Below, in pieces: positions 15,776-25,202 of a stretch of 64,000 bases of DNA. The position numbers and the translations under genes are program-made. Under the pieces are notes generated by a model. The model searched no databases. It saw nothing but the letters and a program-made list of their open reading frames with translations, and was not told where the DNA came from. Source of the stretch: an uncultured Paracoccaceae bacterium (GTDB lineage Bacteria; Pseudomonadota; Alphaproteobacteria; Rhodobacterales; Rhodobacteraceae); the NCBI GenBank assembly GCA_947501355.1, contig CANMVA010000001.1, forward strand, positions 1,000,001-1,064,000. The letters run 5' to 3'. Each line of letters opens with the position of its first letter. Position 1 is the first letter of the stretch.

Positions 15776-16975
15776 GTGGCGGTGGCTGGTATACCTGATT
15801 TTCTTAACGGACTGTTCTTTAGTGAAATCCTCGCGGACAACGCAGGCGGTGGCGCTGTCAATGTCAACGGGCAGGGCGGGGCAAACAAGCAGGACGAGTT
15901 TGTCGAAATACAGAATAACTCCGGAAGCGCGATCAATCTGAGCGGCTATCAAATCTGGTCGAACAAAAACGGCTTGCTGCACAGCTTTGGTGCAAACGAC
16001 CAGATCGCGCCCGGTGAGACGGCGACTGTGGTCGGGACCTATACCAACCCGCCTTCAAACAGTGGCTTTTACGGTGCCAATGGAAACAACAATTCCGCAA
16101 GCGGCAACGGTGGTTTTCTGGAAGACGGTGAAGGCAATAAAGACGACACGATCTATCTTGTCGCGCCGGATGGCAACTATATCCAGCTGTCCTACGGCAG
16201 CCCGCCAAGCCCGCCCGCAGTGCTGCCCCCTGGCTTTCCACCCGGCGGCAGCCTGCAAGGGGCGGGAGAGGCGCTCAATACCGGTGCACCCAATGGCACG
16301 TCGATCCTGCGGGACGCAGATGGCAATCTGGTCGAAGGCACGCCGACCCCGGATACGTCCGGGCCGGTCTGCTTTGCATCCGGCACACTGATCGCAACCG
16401 ACCGTGGCGACGTGGTTGTCGACGATCTGAAACCCGGTGATCTGGTTCGCAGCAAGGATCATGGGCTGTCCACATTGCGCGCCATCAGGAAATCACACAT
16501 CGGTCGGGTCGTTCTGGGTTGGAACCCACATGTCCGTGCGGTGGTGGTTCCAACGGGTGTCTTGGGCAATTGCAAGCCCTTGCGCCTGTCGCCCGCGCAT
16601 CGGGTTCTGATTGATAGCCCCTCATGCGAGATGCTGTTTGCCAGCTCAGAGGTTTTTGTGTCGGCACGACAGCTTGTCGGTCACCACGGGATCTTCGTTG
16701 ATATGTCGAACGCTCCGCTGACCTATTTTCATCTTCTGTTCGACACCCATGAGATTATTCAATCGGATGGCAGTTGGACGGAAAGCCTGTTTCTGGGCGA
16801 CACGGCGCATGCCGCGATCCAAGCGACCTCGGGGTGGCGCATGGATGAGACGATCGCGCTTGAGCGGATGCACCACACTCACACAGCGCGCCCGGTTCTC
16901 AAGGCCTATGAGGTGGCTTTGCTGATCGACTATCTTGAGGCCGCCGATCCGTCCGGGTTGCTGGTGGCGGCTTGA
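15776..16975 (+). CDS. Lamin-tail-domain and Hint-domain protein, probably exported
   Basis: 399 residues from GTG at 15776 (MAVAGIPDFL). Residues about 13-140 form a lamin-tail (LTD) beta-sandwich ('LFFSEILADN', 'DEFVEIQNNSG', 'INLSGYQIWSN', 'DDTIYLVAPDG'). A Pro-rich linker (about 141-195) follows. A Hint module then starts at Cys199 ('CFASGTLIATDRGDV') and carries 'LKPGDLV' and 'LSPAHRVLI', typical of Rhodobacteraceae Hint_2 proteins. Known: Hint domains can autocleave at the Cys; LTD domains occur in secreted proteins. No signal peptide is visible, so type I or another leaderless export is possible. It interrupts the usual yidD-yidC order. Its role is unknown. Confidence 0.8.
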   Translation: MAVAGIPDFLNGLFFSEILADNAGGGAVNVNGQGGANKQDEFVEIQNNSGSAINLSGYQIWSNKNGLLHSFGANDQIAPGETATVVGTYTNPPSNSGFYGANGNNNSASGNGGFLEDGEGNKDDTIYLVAPDGNYIQLSYGSPPSPPAVLPPGFPPGGSLQGAGEALNTGAPNGTSILRDADGNLVEGTPTPDTSGPVCFASGTLIATDRGDVVVDDLKPGDLVRSKDHGLSTLRAIRKSHIGRVVLGWNPHVRAVVVPTGVLGNCKPLRLSPAHRVLIDSPSCEMLFASSEVFVSARQLVGHHGIFVDMSNAPLTYFHLLFDTHEIIQSDGSWTESLFLGDTAHAAIQATSGWRMDETIALERMHHTHTARPVLKAYEVALLIDYLEAADPSGLLVAA

Positions 16976-17062
16976 AGCTGCGCGCCTGACGTCAGGGTTC
17001 ACGCATGGGCTCTGGTCGGATGCCTCTTGGCCAAACCTGCGCGCTCTGGCATATCGCTGCCC

Positions 17063-17932
17063 ATGTTAGATGATGCTGACGATATCCACCCGCTGTTCGC
17101 AGGCGCCCCCCGGACCACCGAGTTCAAGAAGCTGCGCAAGCGGATTGTGCGCTATGCCCGCGAAGCCATCGAACAATACGGCATGATCGAGCGTGACGCC
17201 CGCTGGCTGGTGTGCCTGTCGGGGGGCAAGGACAGCTACACACTGCTGGCGGTGCTTTACGAGCTGAAATGGCGGGGCCTGCTGCCCGTTGACCTGCTGG
17301 CGTGCAATCTGGATCAGGGGCAGCCGGGTTTTCCGGCGACGGTGCTGCCAGCCTTTCTGGAAAAGATGGGTGTGCCGCACCGGATCGAGTATCAGGACAC
17401 CTATTCGATTGTGGTGGACAAAGTGCCTGCCGGACGGACCTATTGCGCGCTGTGTTCGCGGCTACGGCGGGGCAATCTGTATCGGATCGCGCGCGAGGAA
17501 GGCTGCTCGGCCGTGGTGCTGGGCCATCACCGTGACGATATTCTTGAGACTTTCTTTATGAACCTTTTTCACGGCGGGCGTCTTGCAACCATGCCGCCCA
17601 AATTGCTGAACGAGGAGGGCGATTTGTTCGTCTACCGCCCGCTGGCCCATGTGGCCGAGGCTGATTGCGAGAAATTCGCGACCGCGATGGGCTATCCGAT
17701 CATCCCGTGCGACTTGTGTGGATCGCAGGATGGGCTGCAACGCCAGCAGGTCAAAGCGATTCTCGATGGGTGGGAAGCCAACAGCCCCGGACGCCGTCAG
17801 GTCATGTTCCGGGCGTTGATGAACGCACGGCCTTCCCATTTGCTGGATCCGAAACTCTTTGATTTTGCAGGGCTTTCGCGGGATAGCGCGGCAATTGAAG
17901 AGAATTTGAGAGATATTCCCAAGCTGCGTTAA
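17063..17932 (+). CDS. ttcA: tRNA 2-thiocytidine(32) synthetase TtcA
   Basis: 289 residues from the ATG at 17063 ([10 protein letters not shown]); a TTG at 17027 would add 12 residues without family support. The PP-loop '[12 protein letters not shown]' binds ATP. '[12 protein letters not shown]' supplies the C-x2-C pair for the [4Fe-4S] cluster, with a third Cys in '[10 protein letters not shown]'. '[16 protein letters not shown]' is the characteristic TtcA helix. Function: thiolation of cytidine 32 in certain tRNAs. Stands between the LTD-Hint and EAL genes on the same strand, probably with its own promoter. Confidence 0.95.
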   Translation: MLDDADDIHPLFAGAPRTTEFKKLRKRIVRYAREAIEQYGMIERDARWLVCLSGGKDSYTLLAVLYELKWRGLLPVDLLACNLDQGQPGFPATVLPAFLEKMGVPHRIEYQDTYSIVVDKVPAGRTYCALCSRLRRGNLYRIAREEGCSAVVLGHHRDDILETFFMNLFHGGRLATMPPKLLNEEGDLFVYRPLAHVAEADCEKFATAMGYPIIPCDLCGSQDGLQRQQVKAILDGWEANSPGRRQVMFRALMNARPSHLLDPKLFDFAGLSRDSAAIEENLRDIPKLR

Positions 17933-17998
17933 CCGGTCCCTGATGATCCTTTCCTAGCGTGTGTGCAACAGGCGCTTATGGGTGCGGAAAGGATGACG

Positions 17999-19531
17999 AT
18001 GTCGGATGGTTATGGTGCAGGGCGCGGCACAGCGCTGCGGCTGAAACGCGCCCTTTCAGGGGTTCACATGCTGGCTTTCGTGCCTGCCTTCACGCTCGCA
18101 GCTTTCTGGTTGGGAGGCGAGACGGCCCTTGTGGCCGCCGCTTTGCTGTATCCATTGGTTCTTGCAATCCTGCGCGGCCAGGTGTCCGAGGACGCGTCGG
18201 CGTCTGCGGATATTCCACATAAGGCGCCGTCGCGCGCGGGCCTTCTGCAAATGCTGCGCAAATCCCTGTCGGATGACAGCAACAAGCAGACCGCTGTGTT
18301 TGTGGTGTGTTTTGACGATTTTCGCGCCATGTCAGAAAGGTTGGGCGCTGACCGGCAGGCGGATCTGCTGCGCCGGGTCATAGATCGCTTGGCGGCGACG
18401 CTGCGCGCTGACGATATGATCGTTCCGCTTGATGAGACACGTTGCGCGATCGCGCTGAGCCCGGTGCGGCTCTTTGATCTTGAACTTGCGATCCAGTTTG
18501 CGGGCCGCCTGCAGGCGGCTCTGGAAGAGCCGTTTTCGGTCGATGCCAGCCACCTTTATGTCAGCGCCTCCATTGGGTTTTGCACGCAAGCGCGCATGCC
18601 GCGTCGCGATGCAGAGGTTTTTCTGGATGCCGCCGAACGCGCGGGGGCTGATGCGGCGTTGCATGGGCCCTCTGCCATCCGGGCCTTTTCCAGCGACATG
18701 CAGGCGGTTCTGCGGGACCGTCACGAGCTTGCCGATGAGGTGGGTGCGGCACTTGAAAATGGGCAAATCACGGCCTGGTTTCAGCCTCAGATCAACACCA
18801 GCACCGGGCAGGTCTCCGGTTTTGAGGTCCTGGCGCGCTGGCACCATCCCGAACGCGGCGTGATCGCGCCGGGCCTGTTCTTGCCTGCGATTGCGCAAGT
18901 GGGTCTGCTGGAACGGTTGGGCGAAGTGATGCTGTTTCAAGCGTTCACCGCCCTGCAAAACTGGGATACGGCCGGATATGCCGTGCCTGCGATCGGGGTC
19001 AACTTCTCGCAAGACGAGTTGGGCAATCCCAAATTGCTCGACAAGATCAAGTGGGAGCTGGACAGGTTTGAACTTGATCCCGCCCGGCTGAGCATCGAGA
19101 TCCTTGAAACGGTTGTGACGCAATCCGACGATGATGTCGTCACCCGCAATATCGCGGCTTTGGCCCAGTTGGGATGTGGGATTGATCTGGATGATTTTGG
19201 CACGGGTCATGCCTCCATCTCCAGCATCCGGCGGTTTGATGTCAGCCGGATCAAGATTGACCGCTCTTTCGTGATGCAGGTGGATCGCGACGAGGCGCAA
19301 CAAAAGATGGTTGCCGCGATCCTTTCGATGGCTGACCGCCTTGGTCTTCAGACCCTTGCCGAAGGTGTCGAGACCGTCGGAGAGCATGCCATGCTGGCAC
19401 AGCTGGGCTGTGATCACATTCAGGGTTTCGGTCTTGCGCGCCCGATGCCGTTTGAAAAGACAGGGCCGTGGATGGATAGCCATCTCGAAAAGATCGGCCC
19501 TCAGGTGCAGATCGGACTGCGGCGCGGGTAA
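17999..19531 (+). CDS. Membrane-anchored EAL-domain c-di-GMP phosphodiesterase with degenerate GGDEF
   Basis: 510 residues from the ATG at 17999, chosen because GGAAAGG lies 6 bases upstream; ATG 17993 is an alternative. Two TM segments (about 18-60) are followed by a GGDEF-like fold (about 85-235). Its GGDEF motif is lost: the position reads 'PLDETRCAIAL', so it cannot make c-di-GMP. The EAL domain (about 245-500) keeps the catalytic set: 'GFEVLARW', 'NFSQDEL', 'SIEILETV', 'DLDDFGTGHAS', 'IKIDRSFV' and 'AEGVETVGEH'. Predicted active phosphodiesterase lowering c-di-GMP, with the GGDEF relic perhaps a GTP-binding or dimerisation domain. The phenotype controlled is not evident from neighbours. 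Confidence 0.9.
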   Translation: MSDGYGAGRGTALRLKRALSGVHMLAFVPAFTLAAFWLGGETALVAAALLYPLVLAILRGQVSEDASASADIPHKAPSRAGLLQMLRKSLSDDSNKQTAVFVVCFDDFRAMSERLGADRQADLLRRVIDRLAATLRADDMIVPLDETRCAIALSPVRLFDLELAIQFAGRLQAALEEPFSVDASHLYVSASIGFCTQARMPRRDAEVFLDAAERAGADAALHGPSAIRAFSSDMQAVLRDRHELADEVGAALENGQITAWFQPQINTSTGQVSGFEVLARWHHPERGVIAPGLFLPAIAQVGLLERLGEVMLFQAFTALQNWDTAGYAVPAIGVNFSQDELGNPKLLDKIKWELDRFELDPARLSIEILETVVTQSDDDVVTRNIAALAQLGCGIDLDDFGTGHASISSIRRFDVSRIKIDRSFVMQVDRDEAQQKMVAAILSMADRLGLQTLAEGVETVGEHAMLAQLGCDHIQGFGLARPMPFEKTGPWMDSHLEKIGPQVQIGLRRG

Positions 19532-19651
19532 GGCCTGCTTGCGCGATCGCCTGCGCCTTTCGCCCGCACATCGCCCGAAACCGCTTGACCTTTCAGCGCG
19601 TGTTCTGTTGAACCTGCCCAATCTCAAAAGCCGATGGGTAGGCCTTCTTTC

Positions 19652-21478
19652 ATGGACGAAAACAACAAGAACCTCATTCTTGCGACGGCGTTGAGCCTGA
19701 TCGTTCTGCTGGTGTGGATGTATTTCTTTCCACCCCCCGAGCCACCCGCCCCGTCCGAAGCCGCGCCAACCACAGAAGTTGCGCCTGCAGCCCCGGCGAC
19801 TGGCGTCGCTTCGACGCCCACCCAAGCCCCCGCACCTGCCGGAACGGCCGCGCAAACCGATGCGACCCCCGCGCAGGAAGATGCCCCGCGCATCGCGATC
19901 CAAACGCCGCGCTACAATGGCTCGCTGTCGCTGCTGGGAGGGCGGATCGATACGCTTGACCTGATCGACTATCGCGAGACGCTTGAGCCCGAAAGCGATC
20001 TGGTCACTTTGCTGTCCCCCGTTGGGTCTGACAGTGCTTACTATGCCCTATATGGCTGGGCCGCAGGGGCGGGTGTCAGCCCGGACAATGTCCCAGGGCC
20101 GAACACGCTTTGGGCGATTGAGAGTGGTGAAACGCTTGGTCCTGACAGCCCGGTCGTTCTGGTTTGGGAGAATGGTGCTGGTCTGACCTTCCGTCGCGAA
20201 ATTGCGGTGGATAGCGACTATATGTTCACGGTCACGCAGAGTGTGACCAACACGAGCGATGCCTCCGCCACGATGGCCCCTTACGGCATTATCGCGCGGC
20301 ATGGCGAACCGCAGGACCTTTCGGGTTTCTTCATCATCCATGAAGGCGTGGTGCGCAAATCTGACGGTGAGCTGCAGGAGATCGACTATAACGACATGCC
20401 CGATCTGGAATATTCGGAACGCCTTGGCGCGCGCGCCGAAGTTCAGGATGTGACAGAAAGCGGCTGGGTCGGGTTTACCGATCACTACTGGATGACCACG
20501 CTGATCCCGGCCCCCGGCACGCCGTTCCGGTCGATTGCGAAGTATGACGCGCGGCGGGATATCTACCAGACCGACGCTGTGCTTGCCACGCAAACGGTTG
20601 CCCCCGGCGCGACGATCACGGCAACGACTCAGCTTTTCGCGGGCGCCAAGGAATGGGAGACCATCCGCGCGTATCAGAACGAAGGCGGGATCGAGCGCTT
20701 CCTGGATAGCATCGACTGGGGGTGGTTCTTCTTCCTCACTAAGCCGATCTTTGCGGTGCTGCACTGGCTGAATGCGCTGATTGGCAATATGGGCTGGGCG
20801 ATCATTGGCCTGACGCTGATCATCAAGGCGATCCTGCTGCCGCTGGCCTACAAGTCCTACGTCTCCATGGCGAAGATGAAAGAACTTCAGCCGGAGATGG
20901 AAAAGCTCAAAGAGCGCGCAGGCGACGACCGTCAGAAAATGCAGATGGAGATGATGAAGCTCTACAAGGACAACAAGGTGAACCCGGCCTCGGGTTGTCT
21001 GCCGATCCTGCTTCAGATCCCGATCTTCTTCTCGCTCTACAAGGTGATTTTCGTCACGATCGAGCTGCGCCACGCCCCTTGGATCGGCTGGATTCAAGAC
21101 CTTTCGGCCCCCGATCCGTCATCGATCCTGAATCTCTTCGGCCTTCTCCCATGGGACACACCGGACCCCGGGTCGATCTTCTTCATCTTTTCGCTGGGGG
21201 TCTTGCCGATCATTCTCGGTATTTCGATGTGGCTTCAGCAAAAGCTGAACCCGGCACCCACCGACCCGACACAGGCCATGATCTTTGCGTGGCTACCTTG
21301 GGTGTTCATGTTCATGCTGGGCAGCTTTGCCAGCGGCCTGGTCGTCTACTGGATTGCCAACAACCTGATCACATTCGGCCAGCAATACGCGATCATGCGG
21401 TCGCAAGGGTATAAGCCGGACGTCTTTGGCAACATCAAATCGGGGTTCAAGAAGACCCCGAAAGACAACGCTGACTGA
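19652..21478 (+). CDS. yidC: Membrane protein insertase YidC
   Basis: 608 residues from the ATG at 19652 (MDENNKNLIL). Signal-anchor TM at about 7-24, an Ala/Pro/Thr-rich linker (about 25-85), a large periplasmic beta domain (about 90-350), and the conserved C-terminal 60KD_IMP core with five TMs. The core contains 'MGWAIIGLTLIIKAILLPLAYKSY', the cytosolic coiled coil 'MKELQPEMEKLKERAGDD' and 'LPWVFMFMLGSFASGLVVYW'. Inserts membrane proteins alone or with SecYEG. Stop and MOSC start overlap (TGATG). The order yidC-MOSC-engB is usual for Rhodobacteraceae. Confidence 0.97.
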   Translation: MDENNKNLILATALSLIVLLVWMYFFPPPEPPAPSEAAPTTEVAPAAPATGVASTPTQAPAPAGTAAQTDATPAQEDAPRIAIQTPRYNGSLSLLGGRIDTLDLIDYRETLEPESDLVTLLSPVGSDSAYYALYGWAAGAGVSPDNVPGPNTLWAIESGETLGPDSPVVLVWENGAGLTFRREIAVDSDYMFTVTQSVTNTSDASATMAPYGIIARHGEPQDLSGFFIIHEGVVRKSDGELQEIDYNDMPDLEYSERLGARAEVQDVTESGWVGFTDHYWMTTLIPAPGTPFRSIAKYDARRDIYQTDAVLATQTVAPGATITATTQLFAGAKEWETIRAYQNEGGIERFLDSIDWGWFFFLTKPIFAVLHWLNALIGNMGWAIIGLTLIIKAILLPLAYKSYVSMAKMKELQPEMEKLKERAGDDRQKMQMEMMKLYKDNKVNPASGCLPILLQIPIFFSLYKVIFVTIELRHAPWIGWIQDLSAPDPSSILNLFGLLPWDTPDPGSIFFIFSLGVLPIILGISMWLQQKLNPAPTDPTQAMIFAWLPWVFMFMLGSFASGLVVYWIANNLITFGQQYAIMRSQGYKPDVFGNIKSGFKKTPKDNAD

Positions 21479-22221
21479 TGGCGGTGCTGGCCCAGATCTG
21501 GCGGCATCCGATCAAGTCGCATGGGTCAGAGGCGCTTCAATCGGTGCAGCTGACGGCAGGCAAGACCATGCCATGGGACCGGCGCTGGGCGGTAGCGCAT
21601 GAGGCCGCGAAGGCAGATGCGACCGCTTGGTCGCCTTGTGCGAATTTCTCGCGCGGGGCAAAGGCACCGGCTTTGATGGCGATCTCGGCCAAGACGGATG
21701 AGGCGACTGGGCAGGTCACACTCACCCATCCTGACCTTGGCTCATTGACGGTTGATCCAGAGGCCGAAGCGGACGCTCTGATCGCATGGGCAGGGCCTCT
21801 GATCCCACAAGATCGCGCCCAATCCGCGCGTGTCATACGCGTGCCGGATCGCGGGATGACGGACACGGACTTTCCCTCGATCAGCATCAATTCGACCAGT
21901 TCGCTGCGCGCCCTTGGCCAAAAGGCCGGCGCGGAACTGGACCCAAGGCGGTTCCGGGGTAACCTGTGGCTTGATGGCCTTGGCCCGTGGGAAGAATTTG
22001 AGTGGATTGGCAAGACGCTTCGGATTGGCACAGCTGAATTGCGCGTGGTCGAACGGATCGGGCGCTGCCTTGCAACGACTGCGAACCCCGAAACCGGCCG
22101 GCGCGACGTGGATATGTTGGGCGCGCTGAAAGACGGATGGGATCATACGGATTTTGGCATCTACGCAGAGGTGGTCACATCGGGTGAGATACGTCTCAAC
22201 GACACGGTTGAGGTGCTGTGA
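21478..22221 (+). CDS. MOSC-domain protein
   Basis: 247 residues. The MOSC beta-barrel is recognisable from '[23 protein letters not shown]' and '[20 protein letters not shown]', which contains the single conserved Cys. Known: MOSC domains occur in molybdenum cofactor sulfurases and related sulfur carriers such as YcbX and YiiM; the substrate of this stand-alone type is not established. Translationally coupled to yidC upstream and engB downstream by TGATG overlaps. Confidence 0.88.
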   Translation: MAVLAQIWRHPIKSHGSEALQSVQLTAGKTMPWDRRWAVAHEAAKADATAWSPCANFSRGAKAPALMAISAKTDEATGQVTLTHPDLGSLTVDPEAEADALIAWAGPLIPQDRAQSARVIRVPDRGMTDTDFPSISINSTSSLRALGQKAGAELDPRRFRGNLWLDGLGPWEEFEWIGKTLRIGTAELRVVERIGRCLATTANPETGRRDVDMLGALKDGWDHTDFGIYAEVVTSGEIRLNDTVEVL

Positions 22222-22871
22222 TGCAGCTGCCCTTTCCCATTGTCGAAGACCCCGATGATCTCTCCCGCGAGAAGGGCCGCAAGATGTTTGCGGGGGAGAC
22301 GGAGTTCCTGAAAGGCGTCGTCGCGATGGACGGCCTGCCGCCGGACGACCGGATGGAGGTGTGCTTTGCCGGACGCTCGAATGTCGGGAAATCCACGTTG
22401 ATCAATGCGTTAACCGGGCGCAAGGGCCTGGCGCGGGCCTCCAACACGCCGGGCCGCACGCAAGAGATCAACTACTTCACTGTGGGGGACAGCCATTATC
22501 TGGTTGATCTGCCGGGCTATGGCTTCGCCAATGCCCCGCTTCCTGTGGTCGAGAAATGGCAACGCCTGCTCAAGAAGTACCTGTCCGGACGGCAAAGCCT
22601 GCGGCGCGCGTTTGTTTTGATTGATGCCCGTCACGGTATCAAAAAGGTGGATGAGGAAATTCTATCCTTGCTCGACAGTGCTGCGGTGACCTTTCAATGC
22701 GTGCTGACGAAGGTCGACAAGGTGAAGGAAAAGGACCGCGAGAAGGTTCTGGAACAGGTGCGCGCTGCGCTGTCCAAGCATCCGGCGGCCTTCCCGGAGA
22801 TCGTGCTGACAAGTTCGGAAAAGGGCGATGGCATCGCGGCATTGCGATCCCTTATTGCGAACCTAGTCTGA
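22221..22871 (+). CDS. engB: Ribosome biogenesis GTP-binding protein YihA/YsxC (EngB)
   Basis: 216 residues from the ATG at 22221 overlapping the MOSC stop; a GTG three bases earlier is possible. GTPase motifs are complete: G1 'GRSNVGKST', G2 region '[10 protein letters not shown]', G3 'DLPGYGFA', G4 'TKVDK' and a G5 region 'TSSEKG'. Essential 50S assembly GTPase. argB, which often follows in this family, is not here; the gene is followed by about 125 non-coding bases and then the unknown AAA+ operon. Confidence 0.96.
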   Translation: MQLPFPIVEDPDDLSREKGRKMFAGETEFLKGVVAMDGLPPDDRMEVCFAGRSNVGKSTLINALTGRKGLARASNTPGRTQEINYFTVGDSHYLVDLPGYGFANAPLPVVEKWQRLLKKYLSGRQSLRRAFVLIDARHGIKKVDEEILSLLDSAAVTFQCVLTKVDKVKEKDREKVLEQVRAALSKHPAAFPEIVLTSSEKGDGIAALRSLIANLV

Positions 22872-22921
22872 CCACATTTTTCCCGTTAAAGTTCAGAAAA
22901 TGGCGATGGTTTCGCAAAAAT

Positions 22922-22937
22922 ATCACGCTGGCGTGAT
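22922..22937. promoter_or_regulatory. 16-base palindrome upstream of the AAA+ operon
   Basis: ATCACGC-TG-GCGTGAT is perfectly symmetric, 58 bases before the first gene of the seven-gene operon. It is not followed by a T-run, so an operator is likelier than a terminator. No factor can be named. Confidence 0.4.
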
Positions 22938-22995
22938 GTAATGATGCTTAACATTGCCCATATGTATTGGGATAACCCCCGGATCAGGAGAAGAA

Positions 22996-24072
22996 ATGTC
23001 CGATTTTGACGCGCAGATTAAAGAGTCTCAGGCACAGGTGGCGGAGGCGCAAGGCAAGATTTCAGAACTCACAAGCCGCATTGAGACTGCGCGGACGAAA
23101 TTGAAAACCGGGGAAGATATCGCGGTGGATATCGAAAATGCCTCGCTTGAGGATGTCCACGCCCATACCGAGTTGATGAACGCCAACATCGCCGAGCTTA
23201 TTATGGGGCTTGATGATGTCACCGCTGCGTTCTCGAAGGATTTTGACGAGATGCGCAACAAGACGGGCTGGGAAAGCTTCGTCGGTGTGTTCTCCAAGGG
23301 CAAATCAGAGTCGCTGCGTCAGGAACGGATGCGGACCGCCTCGATTGATGACAAATTGCAGGACCTGATTTCCAAATCCGACACGATTGTCGCCTTGCTG
23401 GACGGTCAATTGCATCTGCTGAACGAGCAGAAGGAAAAAGTGAACGATAACCTTGTTGTCACGCTGGACGAGCGTGAGGTGACCGTCGGTGAGCTGGAAA
23501 AGCTGAAAGCCGATATTCAGGGGATGGACCCGAAAATCATCGAGCTGGAAAACAAGATCAGTGTTGAGCAGGACGCAGCAGCGCGCACCAAGCTGGAAAC
23601 GGAACTGGCTGAGCTGAACACCAAATATAACGAGATGGTCCAGCAGGAACAGGTCTTGATTGCCCGCTCTCAAACGCTTGAGCGGTATATCGAGAAGGGT
23701 AAAACCTGGGTCGATTCGCTGCAAAATCAGGCGGCGACGCAGATGGTTTTGATCAACAAGCTGCAGACAGATACCAAGCAACGTGTTGTTCTTTATGACG
23801 CTTTGTCCAAATCGTTGAAAACCGCACAGCAGCAGGACGTGGCGCACCAGATCAACGAGATCGGCGTGCAAACCGATCAAGAAGCGCAATCCGCGATGGC
23901 AGCCATCGGGTCGGCCACGAATGCGCGCATGGCGGAGATGATGGAAAAGCACGAGGATCACATGGTCTTTGCCCGCGAAGTGCTTGAGCAGAAAGCCAAG
24001 GCCGATGAGCGATTCATGCGGCGGTTCGAGAAGATCGTCGAGAAACACGACAAGAACGCGTATGGGGCCTAA
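22996..24072 (+). CDS. Coiled-coil cytoplasmic protein, first gene of the AAA+ operon (function unknown)
   Basis: 358 residues from the ATG at 22996; AGGAG 5 bases upstream fixes this start over one 42 bases earlier. The protein is almost entirely helical and charged, with heptad-like stretches at about 1-40 ('DAQIKESQAQVAEAQGKISEL') and 160-240 ('LEKLKADIQG', 'ELENKISVEQ', 'LETELAELNTK'). There is no signal peptide, TM segment or cysteine cluster. The helical make-up and length are reminiscent of TelA/KlaA toxic-anion-resistance proteins, but I could not match a family motif and do not assign it. It heads a tight seven-gene operon, so it is probably a structural or adaptor partner of the ATPase. 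Confidence 0.8.
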   Translation: MSDFDAQIKESQAQVAEAQGKISELTSRIETARTKLKTGEDIAVDIENASLEDVHAHTELMNANIAELIMGLDDVTAAFSKDFDEMRNKTGWESFVGVFSKGKSESLRQERMRTASIDDKLQDLISKSDTIVALLDGQLHLLNEQKEKVNDNLVVTLDEREVTVGELEKLKADIQGMDPKIIELENKISVEQDAAARTKLETELAELNTKYNEMVQQEQVLIARSQTLERYIEKGKTWVDSLQNQAATQMVLINKLQTDTKQRVVLYDALSKSLKTAQQQDVAHQINEIGVQTDQEAQSAMAAIGSATNARMAEMMEKHEDHMVFAREVLEQKAKADERFMRRFEKIVEKHDKNAYGA

Positions 24073-24081
24073 CCGGGCGTG

Positions 24082-25197
24082 ATGGACCCTGCTCAAGACC
24101 ATTCCAAGCTCTATGACACGCGGGTGGCGCGGCGCTATTTCGACAAATTCGACAAGATCACCGGGCATCTGGGCCGGGTGGCGGCGTCGTTGCAGGTCGA
24201 AGGGCAGTTCTCGAAGACCGATGTCCAGGTGCTGGGCCGCTATCTGGCCGGGCTGACCTTCACTTTTCGCGCGCTCAGCCACAAGTATCTGTTTTCCGGA
24301 CGGATGCCCCGGGCGGGGCAACTGGCCTTTGACCGCGAGGAGAGCGGGTTTCCCGTATTCTCGGAACTGATGGAGATGGCCAACGACGCGCAGCAGGCCG
24401 ACCGGCATCTGCGCAACATGCCCTCGGTCGAGGCGATGAAAGACGACATGATCCGCAAGATCGTCAGCGATCTGGAGATCCCGACAAAGCTGCAATACGC
24501 GCTCAGCCAACGGCTTTACTACGAGGAGTTAGCGCGCGGAAAGCTCTTTTGGGGGCGCAACGACCCGGAGGCGCTTTGGCAAGGCAATATCGCGGACGGG
24601 CATCGCAAGTTCCTGATCCACTGGGCCGTGTATGACAGCCAGATCAACCTGCCGACCGTCTACCTGATGGAGGTTGAGGATACCGGCAAAGTCGCGCTCC
24701 CCAAGGATCAGCGCCGCTGGCCCGAGGCGCAGGCGCATCTGATGGCGCAGGCGTTGGGCGGGTTGAAGCTGCTGACGATTGCACGCGGCTTTGACGAGGA
24801 TTTCGACGATCTGCACCCCAAGCGGCTGCGCAGGCTCCATCTGGGGCCGATGTATAGCCACGCGTTCACGCGCCAATCAGGGCCGCTGCGCGAGGTGCTG
24901 GAGACCGCGCGTGCACCTGAGGGCGAGGATTGGGCACTGGTCTGGACGCTGGAAGAGCTGGAAAGCGAACGGGTGGAGCGTGAGAAGAAAGGCTGGTTCG
25001 GATCGGTGCAACGCGAGATATTCGCGCTGGATCCCATGGCCGGGCAGGGCGCGGAGACCGGGGCGACGCGCACCGAACGCGCGCTCATTCTGCCGCAGCG
25101 GCCTTATCAGGCATTGGAAGAAATGCAGCCGCCGGGCTTTCGCGGCGTGCGCAAATTCGTGGTCAGCAAACAAGGCCGCGTGTTGAGTTACAGGTGA
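24082..25197 (+). CDS. Conserved-looking protein of unknown function in the AAA+ operon
   Basis: 371 residues from the ATG at 24082, 9 bases after the coiled-coil gene; a GTG at 24079 is in frame. Not recognised. Soluble, mixed charged sequence, rich in Tyr, Arg and Leu in the middle ('RYLAGLTFTFRALSHKYLFSGRMPR', about residues 52-76), with no TM or obvious catalytic motif. The C-terminus 'GVRKFVVSKQGRVLSYR' looks like a final beta hairpin. Five bases separate it from the ATPase gene, so co-translation and a shared complex are likely. No function is proposed. Confidence 0.75.
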   Translation: MDPAQDHSKLYDTRVARRYFDKFDKITGHLGRVAASLQVEGQFSKTDVQVLGRYLAGLTFTFRALSHKYLFSGRMPRAGQLAFDREESGFPVFSELMEMANDAQQADRHLRNMPSVEAMKDDMIRKIVSDLEIPTKLQYALSQRLYYEELARGKLFWGRNDPEALWQGNIADGHRKFLIHWAVYDSQINLPTVYLMEVEDTGKVALPKDQRRWPEAQAHLMAQALGGLKLLTIARGFDEDFDDLHPKRLRRLHLGPMYSHAFTRQSGPLREVLETARAPEGEDWALVWTLEELESERVEREKKGWFGSVQREIFALDPMAGQGAETGATRTERALILPQRPYQALEEMQPPGFRGVRKFVVSKQGRVLSYR

Positions 25198-25202
25198 GAT
25201 AG

